Position numbers and translations under genes: made by a program. DNA of 64,000 nt, taken from Streptomyces sp. NBC_01232. GTDB taxonomy: Bacteria; Actinomycetota; Actinomycetes; Streptomycetales; Streptomycetaceae. The DNA lies in contig NZ_CP108518.1 of the NCBI RefSeq assembly GCF_035989885.1, forward strand, positions 1,178,001 to 1,242,000, written 5' to 3'. The first letter of the stretch is position 1, and each line of letters begins with the position of its first letter. A model generated the notes under the pieces. That model was not told the origin of the DNA and did no database searches. It was given only the letters and a program-made list of their open reading frames with translations. Of the stretch, positions 44,476 to 53,965 are shown in pieces.

Positions 44476-45453
44476 TCAGGCACGTGCTTCCAGTTCCGCG
44501 AGCCCCTTCGTCCAGGCCGTCCACGCGTCGCGACCCGGAGGAGCCAGCAGCGGGACCACTCTGCTGCGCCCTGCCCGCACCGAGGCGTGCCGGCGCGCCA
44601 GAGTGGCGAGTCCGCCGGCCGGTGCCCCGTCGACGACGGTGTACTCCCCGCCGCCCAGCACGCTGTCCAGGGCGGGCCAGAACAGCACGGGCTCCGCCAT
44701 CTGGGCCGCCCAGAACTCCGGCAGCGCGGCCTCCGCGTCCGTGACGACACGGCCCGTACGGGTCGACACGATCGGGATCGTCGCCGGATCGAGCGTCTCG
44801 GCCGCGACGGCGGCGGCGAACCTGCGCGCGGCACGGTCCATCGCGGGCGAGTGCCAGGGCTCGAGCGAGCGCACCCGCCGGGCGGCCATCCCCCCGGCGC
44901 GCACGGCGCGTTCGGCCTCGGAGAGCTGCGGCTCCGGCCCGGCGAGGACCGTCTGCAGCGGGCCGTTGTGCGCGCCCACCACCACGCTCTCCCCCACCGA
45001 CCGGCTGCGGATGCAGTCGAGCACCGTCCGCGGGGCTCCCGCGACGGCCAGCATGCCCCCCGGTGGGGCCTCCGCGAGCGCCGCGCAGCGTGCGGCGAGG
45101 ATCCGGGCCGCCGTGTGCAGGTCGAACACGCCGGCGAGGGTGGCCGCGGCCAGCTCGCCGACGCTGTGACCGATCAGCAAGGACGGCCGGAGGCCCCGGC
45201 CCGCCAGCACCGCCCCGATCCCGTACCCGATCATGAACAGCAGGGGCTGCGCGGTCGTGCCCCGGTCGGCCGGAGCGCCGTCGACGCAGGCCAGCCAGTC
45301 CTCGCGGACGGTTTCGCCCCCGGGCCCCAGGGCGGCGAGGAACTCGTCGGCCACGGTGGCGAACCGCGGCTCCCGCCGGTAGAGCTCGACGGCCATGCCC
45401 GCGTGCTGAAAGCCCTGCCCCGGCAGGAGCAGGACGATCCCCTGTCCGGTCAT
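44476..45453 (-). CDS. acyltransferase 2, GilP/GilQ-like
   Basis: A 325-residue FabD/AT-fold acyltransferase. The nucleophile motif reads GHSVGEL, and the catalytic His lies in WHSPAMD. It differs from the neighbouring AT enough to suggest a different acyl substrate or role, such as starter-unit handling; gilvocarcin-type pathways use two such proteins (GilP, GilQ) for malonyl and starter transfer. It is the last gene of the PKS operon, and its ATG overlaps the AT1 stop codon. Confidence 0.8.
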   Translation of the reverse strand: MTGQGIVLLLPGQGFQHAGMAVELYRREPRFATVADEFLAALGPGGETVREDWLACVDGAPADRGTTAQPLLFMIGYGIGAVLAGRGLRPSLLIGHSVGELAAATLAGVFDLHTAARILAARCAALAEAPPGGMLAVAGAPRTVLDCIRSRSVGESVVVGAHNGPLQTVLAGPEPQLSEAERAVRAGGMAARRVRSLEPWHSPAMDRAARRFAAAVAAETLDPATIPIVSTRTGRVVTDAEAALPEFWAAQMAEPVLFWPALDSVLGGGEYTVVDGAPAGGLATLARRHASVRAGRSRVVPLLAPPGRDAWTAWTKGLAELEARA

Positions 45454-46421
45454 CGCGCGCCGGCCCCGCGCGCCCCGGAGGCACCGAGCGCCGCGACCAC
45501 GCGGTCGAGGCGCTGGGCGTCGCGGGTCCGGTACACCTGGGCCTCCGGGCACAGGCGGGCGCACAGACTGCTCAGCGCCTTGCCCGGCCCGACCTCGACG
45601 AACCGGTCGACCCCGGAGTCCGCGAGCGCCAGGACGGTGTCGGTCCACAGCACCCGGCTGGTGAACTGCCGCCGCAGGCAGAGCGCCGCCTCCCGCGCGG
45701 TGCGCACGGGCGCGGCCGTCACCGCGGACACCACGGGGACGACCGGGTCGCGGAGCTCGAACCCTTCGAGGACCCGGGCGAACTCCTCCTCGATTCCGGA
45801 CAGCAGGCTGCAGTGCGCCGCGCCGCCCACGTCCAGTGTCAGCACCCGCTCCGCCCCCGCCCGTTCGGCGAGTTCGAGGAGCCGGGCCACTCCCCCGGTC
45901 TGGCCGGACACCACGATCTGGCGGTGGTCGTTGTGATTCGCGATCTCGACCACCTCCCCGGTCGCGGCGGCGGCCCGGGCGCACAGATCCTCCAGTTCGG
46001 CCGGTGCAATGCCGATGACGGCCCCCATGCTGCCCGGGATCCGTCGGTTGACCGACGCCATCAGCTCGCCGCGGAGCCGGACGAGCCGCAGGCCGTCGGT
46101 CCAGTCGAGCACGCCGGCCGCCACCATGGCCGTGAACTCCCCGAGGCTGTGCCCGGCGACGACGTCGGGCACGACCCCGTGCGCCCGGAGCACCTCGTGG
46201 GCGACGACGCTGGTCAGGAACACGGCGGGCTGGGTCACCGGCATCGCGCCCAGCTCCGCGGCCGGACCCTCCCGGCACAGTCCGGTCAGCGGTATGCCCA
46301 GGATCTCGTCGGCAACCCGGTAGTGCGAGTCGAGGAACTCCGGGTGCCGCTCCACGAGTTCGCCGCCCATACCGACGCGTTGCGAACCCTGGCCCGGGAA
46401 CACGAAAGCCGTCCTGCTCAT
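45450..46421 (-). CDS. acyltransferase 1, malonyl-CoA:ACP transacylase-like
   Basis: A 323-residue FabD-like protein with FVFPGQGSQRVGMG at the N-terminus, the nucleophile motif GHSLGEF and the catalytic His in GAAHCSLLSG. It probably loads malonyl units onto the cluster ACPs. ATG 46421 is used, with a GGAGGG site somewhat far upstream. It follows the ferredoxin gene in the PKS operon with 35 bases between. Confidence 0.85.
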   Translation of the reverse strand: MSRTAFVFPGQGSQRVGMGGELVERHPEFLDSHYRVADEILGIPLTGLCREGPAAELGAMPVTQPAVFLTSVVAHEVLRAHGVVPDVVAGHSLGEFTAMVAAGVLDWTDGLRLVRLRGELMASVNRRIPGSMGAVIGIAPAELEDLCARAAAATGEVVEIANHNDHRQIVVSGQTGGVARLLELAERAGAERVLTLDVGGAAHCSLLSGIEEEFARVLEGFELRDPVVPVVSAVTAAPVRTAREAALCLRRQFTSRVLWTDTVLALADSGVDRFVEVGPGKALSSLCARLCPEAQVYRTRDAQRLDRVVAALGASGARGAGAR

Positions 46422-46456
46422 CTTCGGCACCACCCTCCATTCGTGGCGGGCGGCGC

Positions 46457-46675
46457 TCAGGTCACCCTGAGCGCCGCGATGGGACACGTCCGCGCCGCGC
46501 TCACGGCGGCGGCCTGCCGGTGCACCGGTACGTCACCGTCGTCGATCAGCTCGGCGTACCCCTCGTCGACGCTGATCAGGTCCGGGGCCACGGCCTGGCA
46601 CAGTCCGTGGCCCTCGCAGCGGCTCAGGTCGACGCTGAGCCGCACGGCCGGCCGCCCGGCCGTCCGGGGGCTCAC
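46457..46675 (-). CDS. 3Fe-4S-type ferredoxin
   Basis: A 72-residue ferredoxin with the CxxHxxC arrangement (CEGHGLC) and a distal Cys (CPIAAL), the pattern of single-cluster ferredoxins that serve actinobacterial P450s. It starts with GTG 46675 overlapping the P450 stop codon, so the two are made together. The reductase is not in the cluster. Confidence 0.9.
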   Translation of the reverse strand: MSPRTAGRPAVRLSVDLSRCEGHGLCQAVAPDLISVDEGYAELIDDGDVPVHRQAAAVSAARTCPIAALRVT

Positions 46676-47856
46676 GTCCGCAGCGTCACCGGCAGGGACG
46701 CGATTCCACGGATCGTGTTGTGCAGCCGCCAGGTGGGCTCGCCGACCTCGATCGAACGGACGCGTGCGGACAGCGCCTTCAGAAGAGCGTGTCCCTCCAT
46801 CCGGGAGAGCGCCTGGCCCACGCAGCCGTGGATGCCGTGGCCGAAGCCCACGTGCTGCGCCACCCCGGGGCGGTGGATGTCGAAGGTGTCCGGGTCCGTC
46901 CAGTGGCGCTCGTCGCGGTTGGCGGAGCCGTAGAGCAGCAGGACGCGCGCATCGGGTTCCAGCATGACGCCCCCCAGCTCACGCTCCCGTGTGACCAGCC
47001 GGGTGAAGCCGCGCAGCGGCGACTCGATGCGGATGATCTCGTTGAGCGCCTTGGGTATGAGCGCTTCGTCCGTGCGGACCTGCTGCCACTGCTCGGGATG
47101 CGATCCGAACAGCCACAGCATGCTGGACAGCGCGCTGACGGAGGTGTCCATCGAGGGGGCGAGGAAGTCCCCGAGGAGGCCGGGCAGCAGGTACTCCTCG
47201 ATCTTGCCCTCCTTCGCGTCGCTCACGAGCTGCGCGCCCCAGCTGCCCGGTCGCAGGTTCCCGGGGACCGACATCCGCTGGAGGAACTCGGACATCTCCT
47301 GCAGGAGCGGGAATCCCGCCATGGTGCGCTCGTTGAGCGGCCCGAACGCGTTGAAGCCGGCGGTCGCCCAGTCCAGCAGGCGCTCCTTGCCCTCCTCCAC
47401 CGGCCAGCCGAGCAGGTCGGGAACGACGGCCAGTGGAAAGGCCTGGGCGAAGTCGGTGACCGCGTCGAAGCTGCCCTTCTCGATCAGCTCGTCGACGAGC
47501 CGGGTCGCCCAGCCCTCGATGTACTCGTGGAACTGCTCCAGGGCCTTCGGCTTCAGGTGCCGGGCGACCAGGCCTCGCACGTGGTCGTGGTAGGGCGGGT
47601 CGCTGGTGAAACTGCTGCCCTTCTGCGCCTTGTTGAGCGTTTCGGTCAGTCCCACGCCCGACGCCGAGGAGAAGGTCGTGTGGTCGTGCAGGGCGTCGTA
47701 GACCTCGCGGTAGCGGGCCACGGCGAAGACCTGGTGGGCCTCCAGCCGGACCACGGGGCCCAGGTCGCGCAGCCGCCGGTAGTCCTCGTAGGGCGACAGG
47801 ATCGACGCGTCGCTGTAGGGGTCGATGTCGCTGCGGGGAATGGTGGTGATCGCCAT
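46672..47856 (-). CDS. cytochrome P450
   Basis: A 394-residue soluble P450. The haem-Cys loop is clear (FGHGIHGCVGQALS), the K-helix ExxR is in NEIIR, and the I-helix acid-alcohol pair is D-T in APSMDTS. In gilvocarcin and ravidomycin pathways a P450 is assigned to dehydrogenate the ethyl side chain to vinyl, which is the leading guess here. Its dedicated ferredoxin gene follows. Confidence 0.88.
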   Translation of the reverse strand: MAITTIPRSDIDPYSDASILSPYEDYRRLRDLGPVVRLEAHQVFAVARYREVYDALHDHTTFSSASGVGLTETLNKAQKGSSFTSDPPYHDHVRGLVARHLKPKALEQFHEYIEGWATRLVDELIEKGSFDAVTDFAQAFPLAVVPDLLGWPVEEGKERLLDWATAGFNAFGPLNERTMAGFPLLQEMSEFLQRMSVPGNLRPGSWGAQLVSDAKEGKIEEYLLPGLLGDFLAPSMDTSVSALSSMLWLFGSHPEQWQQVRTDEALIPKALNEIIRIESPLRGFTRLVTRERELGGVMLEPDARVLLLYGSANRDERHWTDPDTFDIHRPGVAQHVGFGHGIHGCVGQALSRMEGHALLKALSARVRSIEVGEPTWRLHNTIRGIASLPVTLRT

Positions 47857-47874
47857 GGTGATCTCCTTGCTCGG

Positions 47875-48138
47875 TCAGCCGTGGGCCGGGGTCGACAGCA
47901 GGTGGGCGTTCACGACGTCGACGAAGTCCCCTGGGGTCTCGACGTCGGCGAACGCCGTGTCCTCGAACTCCAGCCCGTACTCCCGGCCGATCCGGCTGCC
48001 GGTCTCCAGCAGGGCGAGCGAGTCGTATCCGAGGTCCTCGAAGCTGGCGTTCCGGATGTCGCCCTCCAGTTCGCTCGCGCCGCCCGCTCCCTCTCGGAGG
48101 ATGCGCTTGAGGTCTTCGATTCCGAACCTCTTGGTCAT
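47875..48138 (-). CDS. acyl carrier protein 1
   Basis: An 87-residue type II PKS ACP with the phosphopantetheine serine at S40 (LGYDSLALLE). It follows the chain length factor gene, the usual place for the minimal-PKS ACP, after a 121-base gap that holds only G-rich sequence. It is clearly paralogous to the second ACP in the same operon. Confidence 0.92.
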   Translation of the reverse strand: MTKRFGIEDLKRILREGAGGASELEGDIRNASFEDLGYDSLALLETGSRIGREYGLEFEDTAFADVETPGDFVDVVNAHLLSTPAHG

Positions 48139-48259
48139 GTTCCGGTTCCTTCCCGGTGGTCGTCGCAGGCCGGGCCGGAAGCCCGGGCGTCATGGGGGGC
48201 GGGGAGATCGGGGGCGCAGAGATCAGCTGCGGGAAGATCGGCGCCGGTGCGCACGGCGG

Positions 48260-49468
48260 TCACCGTGCCGCGCGGACCACGACGGCGGAATTGAAGCCGC
48301 CGTGGCCCCGTGCCAGGACGAGCGCGGTGCGCACACGGGCCTCGCGCGCCGCGCCGGTGACCAGATCGATGCCGTACTCGGGGGCGCAGTCGACGTGGAC
48401 GGTCGGTGGGATCACCCCGTCGCGGACGGACAGCAGCGCGGCGGCCACGTCGAGCGATGCCGCCCCGGCCGCCAGCCGGCCGGTCATCGTCTTCGGGGCG
48501 GTGACGGCCACCCCGCGGACGCCGAACACGGCGTTGATCGCGTCGGCCTCGACCCGGTCGAGCTCGGGTACGGCGGCGGCATCGGCGAAGACGACGTCCA
48601 CCTCGTCCGGGGACACGGCCGCGTCGTCCAGGGCGGTCAGGATCGCCCGGCGCAGGCCCGGCTCCCGGGAGCTGCCCGGTTTCGGGTCCATCGTGGCGCC
48701 GTAGCCGGCGATCTCGCCGTAGACCCTCCCGCCCCGCCGCCGGGCGGCGGCCACCTCCTCCATCACGAGCAACGCACCGCCCTCACCCGCCACGTGCCCG
48801 GAGGCCGTCGGGTCGAAGGGGAGATAGGCGCGTTCGGGGTCGTCCGACGTGCTCATCCGGTCTGCGGCCATCTGCGCGACCCAGCCCCAGGGGCAGAGGG
48901 AGCCGTCGACTCCGCCCGAGATGACGAGTCGGGTGCCCTTGCGGATCTGCCGCCGGGTCTGGGCGATGGCGTCCAGCCCGCCGGCCTGGTCGCTGACGAC
49001 CACGCCGCTGGGGCCGCGCATGCCGTGCCGGATGGAGATCTGGCCGGAGTTGACGGCGTAGAACCAGGCGTAGGACTGGTACGCGCTGACGTACTTGGGC
49101 CCCTTGCTCCAGAGGTTCTCCAGTTCGCGCTGGCCGAACTCGAAGCCTCCCGCGGAGCCGGCCGTGATCACCCCGGCGCTGAAGTCCGGCAGCTCGGAGG
49201 GCTGTACGCCCGCGTCGTCCAGGGCCCAGGCGGCCGCGACCAGTGACAGCCGCGTCATGTGGTCGGTGGCCGGGATCAGTCTGCTCGGCAGGTGCGCGGC
49301 GGCGTCGAGGGACACCTCGCCGGCCAGTTTCGCCGGGTATCCCGACGCGTCGAAGCGGCTGACCTCGGCGATGCCGCTGACCCCTTCGACGGTGGACTTC
49401 CAGTACGCGTCGGTGCCCATGCCGTTCGGCGCGATGGCTCCGATGCCGGTCACCCCTATGGGCGTCAT
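48260..49468 (-). CDS. ketosynthase chain length factor (KS-beta)
   Basis: A 402-residue KS-like partner that lacks the active-site Cys, which is replaced by Gln (Q161 in [11 protein letters not shown]), the hallmark of chain length factors. It pairs with KS-alpha and sets the number of malonyl extensions, expected to be a decaketide in this family. ATG 49468 overlaps the KS-alpha stop (ATGA), giving 1:1 coupled translation. Confidence 0.93.
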   Translation of the reverse strand: MTPIGVTGIGAIAPNGMGTDAYWKSTVEGVSGIAEVSRFDASGYPAKLAGEVSLDAAAHLPSRLIPATDHMTRLSLVAAAWALDDAGVQPSELPDFSAGVITAGSAGGFEFGQRELENLWSKGPKYVSAYQSYAWFYAVNSGQISIRHGMRGPSGVVVSDQAGGLDAIAQTRRQIRKGTRLVISGGVDGSLCPWGWVAQMAADRMSTSDDPERAYLPFDPTASGHVAGEGGALLVMEEVAAARRRGGRVYGEIAGYGATMDPKPGSSREPGLRRAILTALDDAAVSPDEVDVVFADAAAVPELDRVEADAINAVFGVRGVAVTAPKTMTGRLAAGAASLDVAAALLSVRDGVIPPTVHVDCAPEYGIDLVTGAAREARVRTALVLARGHGGFNSAVVVRAAR

Positions 49469-50736
49469 GCGGCGTTCCTCTCGGGACGGGACAGCACCAT
49501 CGCGCTCTGGAAACCGCCGAATCCGCTGCCCACCGTGAGCACGCGGTCGGTCCGCCAGTCGCGTGCCGTCAAGGGCACGTAGTCGAGATCCAGTTCCGGG
49601 TCCTGGTGGTGCAGGTTCGCGGTGGGCGGGACCACGTGGTGCTTGATCGCCAGCGCGGAGGCCGCGATCTCGATCGACCCGATCGCCCCGAGCGAGTGGC
49701 CCACCATGGACTTGATGGAGCTGACCGGCACCCGGTAGGCGTGCGCGCCCAGGCTGCGCTTGAACGCCGCCGTTTCGTGCCGGTCGTTCTGCTTGGTGCC
49801 GGATCCGTGGGCGTTGACGTAGTCGAGGGCGGTGGGGTCGAGTCGCGCCTCGTCCAGCGCTGCGGTGATCGCCTCGGCCATCTCGGCGCCGTCCGCACGC
49901 AGTCCGGTCATGTGGAAGGCGTTGCTGCGGTTGGCGTAGCCGACGATCTCGGCGTAGACGGTCGCGCCGCGCTTCAGTGCGCTCTCGTACTCCTCCAGCA
50001 CGAACACCGCGGCACCCTCGCCGAGCACGAAGCCGTTGCGGGTGCTGTCGTAGGGGCGCGAGGCGTGCTCCGGGTCGTCGTTGTGCACGCTCGTGGCCTT
50101 GATCGCGTCGAAGCAGGCGACCGTGATGGGGGAGATCGGGGCCTCGGTCGCACCCGTGATCATCACGTCGGCGGTGCCCTCGCGGATCAGCTCGACCGCG
50201 TGGCCCACGGCGTCGATGCCGGACGTGCAGCCGGTGGAGATCACCGTGCTCGGCCCTTCGGCCCCGGTCGCCCAAGCCACCTCGGTGGCGAAGGAGCTGG
50301 GTACGAGGTAGTCGTACAGGTGCGGGGTGGTGTAGGTGTGGTCGACCAGGTGGGCCGCACCGTCGTCGCTCACCACCCGGTACTCGTCCTCCAGGCTGGT
50401 GGTGGCCCCGACGGCGCTGCCGATCGTCACACCGATCCGGTGCGGCGGAATCTCGGACAGCTCGAGTCCGCTGTCGAGGGCGGCCTCCCGCGCACAGACC
50501 ACGGCGAACTGGGCCGCCCGGTCCATACGGCGTATCTCCTGCGCGCGCAGGCCGTGTTCGGCCGGGTGGAAGTCGACCTCGGCCGCGATCCGCGAGCGGT
50601 ACGGCGCCGGATCGAAGTGCGACAGGATCCTCGTCGCCGTACGTCCCTCGCTGATCAGGGACCAGAAGTTCTTGGTGCCGGCACCTCCTGGTGCCAGCAC
50701 TCCGATACCGGTGATGACCACGCGTCGCCTCATCAT
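49465..50736 (-). CDS. type II PKS ketosynthase alpha
   Basis: A 423-residue condensing enzyme. The catalytic residues are all present: C170 (STGCTSG), H310 (NAHGSGT) and H347 (MVGHSLG). With the chain length factor and ACP it makes the minimal PKS. ATG 50736 or 50733 is the natural start ([13 protein letters not shown]) despite a longer open frame. An 80-base gap separates it from the FAD hydroxylase gene upstream. Confidence 0.95.
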   Translation of the reverse strand: MMRRRVVITGIGVLAPGGAGTKNFWSLISEGRTATRILSHFDPAPYRSRIAAEVDFHPAEHGLRAQEIRRMDRAAQFAVVCAREAALDSGLELSEIPPHRIGVTIGSAVGATTSLEDEYRVVSDDGAAHLVDHTYTTPHLYDYLVPSSFATEVAWATGAEGPSTVISTGCTSGIDAVGHAVELIREGTADVMITGATEAPISPITVACFDAIKATSVHNDDPEHASRPYDSTRNGFVLGEGAAVFVLEEYESALKRGATVYAEIVGYANRSNAFHMTGLRADGAEMAEAITAALDEARLDPTALDYVNAHGSGTKQNDRHETAAFKRSLGAHAYRVPVSSIKSMVGHSLGAIGSIEIAASALAIKHHVVPPTANLHHQDPELDLDYVPLTARDWRTDRVLTVGSGFGGFQSAMVLSRPERNAA

Positions 50737-50816
50737 CTTTCCCTTCACAGAAACGACAGACAGGTGAATCCGGACATGCTGAGGACCGCTCCCGGAGGGC
50801 GGCCGGACGAACGGGT

Positions 50817-52325
50817 TCAGGGCCGGCGGGCGAGCGGTACGGGCTCGCCGAACCAGCGGCGCAGTGCCTCGCGCAGCGGCACGGGGGCCAGGTCGGTCCA
50901 CACCACGTGGCCGTCCGGCCGCAGCAGGAACGCGGCTCCGTCCGCGGGGGCCTGCGCACCGTGGGCACCCACGACGCGGACGCGGCCGGTCCAGCCGTCG
51001 GCCGCGGCCCGCAGCTGCGCGGCGCGCGACCCGCCCCCGGTCAGATCGAGCAGGACCCCGCGGCCCTCGCGCAGCAGGCGGGCGACGGTCGTGCGGGTAC
51101 CGTCCGCGGTGAGTTCGAGGTCGGGCAAGCGAGTGCCCAGGTGCGCGGCGCTCTCGCCGCCCTCGCCGCCCACCTCATAGCGCACGTCGAGTCCGCTCAG
51201 CATTCCGGCGAACGTGGCCCTGGGCCCGGGCCGGTCCAGGAGCTCGGCGAGCACCTGTCGCACCGGGTCGGCCGCGGCTCCGCCGAACTGCAGCAGCGCT
51301 TGCGCGCGTACGTTGTCGATGACCCGGCCGGCCACGGGGTGGCGCTCGTCGTGGTAGCTGTCGAGCAGAGCGGGCGGGGCCCATCCGTGCACCTGCGCGG
51401 CGAGCTTCCACCCGAGGTTGGCGGCGTCCTGCAGGCCGAGGTTGAGCGCCTGGCCGCCGATCGGCATGTGGACGTGGGCCGCGTCGCCCGCGAGCAGTAC
51501 GCGGCCGCGACGGTAGCGGGTGGCCTGCGCCCAGGCGTCGTCGAAGGCGTCCAGCCAGAGCGGGGTGCCGTCGGCGATGTTCTCGCCCGTCACCGTCTCC
51601 CAGGCCTCGGCCACCTCGTCGAACGACGGCGGGCCCGTGCGGTGGACCGGGGGGCGGCCCGATGCGTGGACCATCACGCGCGTCACCCCGTCGGCGCGTC
51701 GTGCGGAGGCGGCGAAGCCCCGCTCGAAGCGGGTGAACCGATGCCCGGGGACGTCGATCCCGGCCACGTCGGCACGCAGCAGTTCGCGACCGGCGGCGCC
51801 CCGGGCGAGCTCGAAGCCCGCCAGGCCGCGCACCGAGCTGTCTGCGCCGTCGCAGCCCACCAGGTACGCGGCGCGCAGGGTGCGGGGGCCGGCGGGCGTG
51901 CGGAACTCCGCCACGACTGCGTCGTCGGTGATGTCGAGCCCGTGCAGCTCGTGCTCCCGCCGCAGGTCGACGCCCGAGGCGAGGGCCCGGTCGCCCAGCA
52001 CCGCCTCGGTACGGAACTGCGGCACCTTCCAGTTGCCCGCGTACCTGCTCCCGGCGGCGCGGGCGTCGAAGGACAGACCGCCGAAGTGGCCGGCCGGCTC
52101 GTGTTCCAGCGCGGCGAACTCCTCCACGAGCCCCCGCTGGCCGAGGAGTTCCATCGTGCGGGCACCCAGCTGTGAGGCGCGCGACTCGGTCATGGGTTCG
52201 GCCAGCCGGTCGGCGAGCACCACGTTCACCCCGTACTGCCCGAGGTCGCCGGCCAGCAGCAGGCCGACGGGACCGGCGCCGACGACGAGTACCTGGGCGG
52301 CCTCGACGGCGGGGCGCGGCGTCAC
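50817..52325 (-). CDS. FAD-dependent aromatic hydroxylase 2 (PgaE/GilOI-GilOIV class)
   Basis: A 502-residue flavoprotein monooxygenase of the PHBH-like class. The FAD motif [13 protein letters not shown] is near the N-terminus, the DG motif is in [11 protein letters not shown], and GD is in [17 protein letters not shown]-terminal thioredoxin-like domain follows. It should hydroxylate or dehydrate the angucycline precursor. The first in-frame start is GTG 52325, which has no good ribosome-binding site; a well-placed ATG at 52360 opens a 12-codon frame that ends on that GTG, so coupling or a frame error is possible. Confidence 0.85.
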   Translation of the reverse strand: MTPRPAVEAAQVLVVGAGPVGLLLAGDLGQYGVNVVLADRLAEPMTESRASQLGARTMELLGQRGLVEEFAALEHEPAGHFGGLSFDARAAGSRYAGNWKVPQFRTEAVLGDRALASGVDLRREHELHGLDITDDAVVAEFRTPAGPRTLRAAYLVGCDGADSSVRGLAGFELARGAAGRELLRADVAGIDVPGHRFTRFERGFAASARRADGVTRVMVHASGRPPVHRTGPPSFDEVAEAWETVTGENIADGTPLWLDAFDDAWAQATRYRRGRVLLAGDAAHVHMPIGGQALNLGLQDAANLGWKLAAQVHGWAPPALLDSYHDERHPVAGRVIDNVRAQALLQFGGAAADPVRQVLAELLDRPGPRATFAGMLSGLDVRYEVGGEGGESAAHLGTRLPDLELTADGTRTTVARLLREGRGVLLDLTGGGSRAAQLRAAADGWTGRVRVVGAHGAQAPADGAAFLLRPDGHVVWTDLAPVPLREALRRWFGEPVPLARRP

Positions 52326-52360
52326 GGCCCCGGCCCCGGGGCGCCGGTGCGTCCGGTCAT
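52322..52360 (-). CDS. 12-codon mini-ORF between cyclase and hydroxylase genes
   Basis: An ATG at 52360 overlaps the cyclase stop (ATGA), has GAGGG upstream, and runs 12 codons to a TGA that overlaps the GTG start of hydroxylase 2. It may pass ribosomes to the hydroxylase gene, or it may be the true hydroxylase N-terminus displaced by a one-base change in the GC-rich run. Confidence 0.4.
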   Translation of the reverse strand: MTGRTGAPGPGP

Positions 52361-53298
52361 GAACGGCCCTCGATGTGGGCCTTGGCATGGGCCAGTGTGC
52401 TCAGGCTGTTGGTGCCGAGGGCCGTGCGGACCGCCTTGCGCGCCTCGTCGAGCCCGGCGTCCGCACCGAGGACCAGCGCGATGGCGGCCTCGTTGATGAC
52501 GGCGGTGTGCTGCGAGGTGGCCAGCACGCCCCCGGCGTTCTCCTCGAAGCGCCACTGCCCGGTGTGCAGCGCCAGCAGTGCGGGCAGCTGCGTCTGCTTG
52601 TAGACGATGCGGCCGGGGGGCAGGCACACGCGTACCGACCGGGTGGTGTGCACCGTCCCGTCGGGGGCGCGGGTGTCCATCTCGAGGAGCTGCAGCCCGT
52701 CCCGGTCCTGCAGCCGCACCCGTGCGACGTGCGGGAGCCGCCGGTCCCACAGATCGGCCCGGTCGATGAAGTCGAAGACCTGCTGCGGCGTTCCCGCGAT
52801 CTGGGTCGTGTCCTCGAACGACAGGAGGGTCCGGGGCGCGTCGGCGCCCTGTTCCGCGTGGGTCCTCAGGGCCTCCAGCTCCGCGTGGCTGTTGCGGTCG
52901 ACCGCCGCGGCGATCCACTCCAGCGCGGTCGGATCGTCGTCGACGGCGCGGTAGTCGTGCAGCAGCCGCACGTGGCAGTGCTCGTCCCCCCGGTCCTCGA
53001 CGATCCAGGCACCGCCCATCGCGGCGACGGGAGGGCTGGAGACCTCCTGCCGGAACTCGATCCGGCCGTCGGCCGGCAGCAGCCGCCGACGTGAGGTCCA
53101 GGTCTTCGCCTCGCCGTTCGCCGTGGCCCAGATCCGTATCCGTTCGTGCTCGCCGTTCAGTTCGAGGTGCTCCACGTGGACGCTCGGCGGGAAGAACAGC
53201 GGCCAGTTCTCCACCTCCACGAGGAGCTGGTACACCGCCTTGGCCGGGGCGGCGATCGTGATCTCGTGCTGGACTTCGTGGACCTGTGGTCCGGACAT
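52357..53298 (-). CDS. bifunctional polyketide cyclase/aromatase (SRPBCC)
   Basis: A 313-residue protein with two START/SRPBCC helix-grip domains (about 1-150 and 155-313), each starting with a hydrophobic EITIAAPAKAVYQLL-like or TTQIAGTPQQVFDFI-like strand. Didomain aromatase/cyclases of this kind close the first ring of reduced aromatic polyketides, which fits the presence of a ketoreductase. ATG 53298 has AGGGAGA upstream. Confidence 0.9.
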   Translation of the reverse strand: MSGPQVHEVQHEITIAAPAKAVYQLLVEVENWPLFFPPSVHVEHLELNGEHERIRIWATANGEAKTWTSRRRLLPADGRIEFRQEVSSPPVAAMGGAWIVEDRGDEHCHVRLLHDYRAVDDDPTALEWIAAAVDRNSHAELEALRTHAEQGADAPRTLLSFEDTTQIAGTPQQVFDFIDRADLWDRRLPHVARVRLQDRDGLQLLEMDTRAPDGTVHTTRSVRVCLPPGRIVYKQTQLPALLALHTGQWRFEENAGGVLATSQHTAVINEAAIALVLGADAGLDEARKAVRTALGTNSLSTLAHAKAHIEGRS

Positions 53299-53331
53299 CG
53301 TGTCTCCCTGCTCGTTCGGGGAATCGTGCTC

Positions 53332-53580
53332 TCAGGCGGAATTGACCAGCTCGAGGAAGCCGCGGGGGGTGGTCGCGGCGGTCACGGCGTCGTCGGTCAG
53401 CTGGATGCCGTACTCGCGGGAGATGACCGCGGCGGTCTCCAGCAGTGCGAGGGAGTCGTATCCGAGGTCGGTGAACAGCGCGTCCAGGATGTCGCCGTCC
53501 ATGTCGACGCTCTCGTCCGCGCCGGCGGCGCCGAGCAGGATCCGCTTGAGGTCGGCGAGGGTGAACGCGGTGGCTTGCAT
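53332..53580 (-). CDS. acyl carrier protein 2
   Basis: An 82-residue ACP with the phosphopantetheine serine at S43 (LGYDSLALLE). It shares LKRIL, GYDSLALLET and the REYG segment with ACP 1, so the pair arose by duplication. Its place between cyclase genes, away from the KS genes, suggests a starter or specialised role, or redundancy. ATG 53580 has GAGGAAG upstream; an in-frame ATG at 53598 exists. Confidence 0.9.
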   Translation of the reverse strand: MQATAFTLADLKRILLGAAGADESVDMDGDILDALFTDLGYDSLALLETAAVISREYGIQLTDDAVTAATTPRGFLELVNSA

Positions 53581-53600
53581 CAGGGCTTCCTCTCCCATGA

Positions 53601-53924
53601 CTACTGCTCCCAGTGGTAGAACCGCTGTGCGATGGCGTCGGCGGGCGATCGCCACGTCGCGGGGTCGTATGCGGTGATGTGCTGCTTGAGGTCCTCGCTG
53701 ATCCCCACGAAGAGGGGGTGCGAGCGTGCTGCGGCGATCCGGTCGCCGCCGTCGTCGGACTCGAAGTCCTGGAGGTGGAAGTACAGGCCCTGGTAGCTGA
53801 AGAGCTGCCGGCGCACCGTTCCCATGTTCCGGGGCATGCCGGTGCGGTCGAAGTCGGCGAAGAGCTTTCCGACCTCGTCGATCGAGCTCGGCTCCAGGCG
53901 GGCGACGATCAGGGTGCTGTGCAT
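53601..53924 (-). CDS. TcmI-family polyketide cyclase
   Basis: A 107-residue ferredoxin-fold cyclase of the TcmI family (PF04673 type). Typical blocks are LFADFDRTGMPRNMG and LYFHLQDFESDD, and the protein ends with WRSPADAIAQRFYHWE. It should guide later ring closure of the polyketide. It lies 20 bases upstream of the ACP 2 gene in the PKS operon. Confidence 0.88.
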   Translation of the reverse strand: MHSTLIVARLEPSSIDEVGKLFADFDRTGMPRNMGTVRRQLFSYQGLYFHLQDFESDDGGDRIAAARSHPLFVGISEDLKQHITAYDPATWRSPADAIAQRFYHWEQ

Positions 53925-53965
53925 CGGTTCTTCCTCGTTCCTTGTCACTGGACCGGCCGGGGCCG

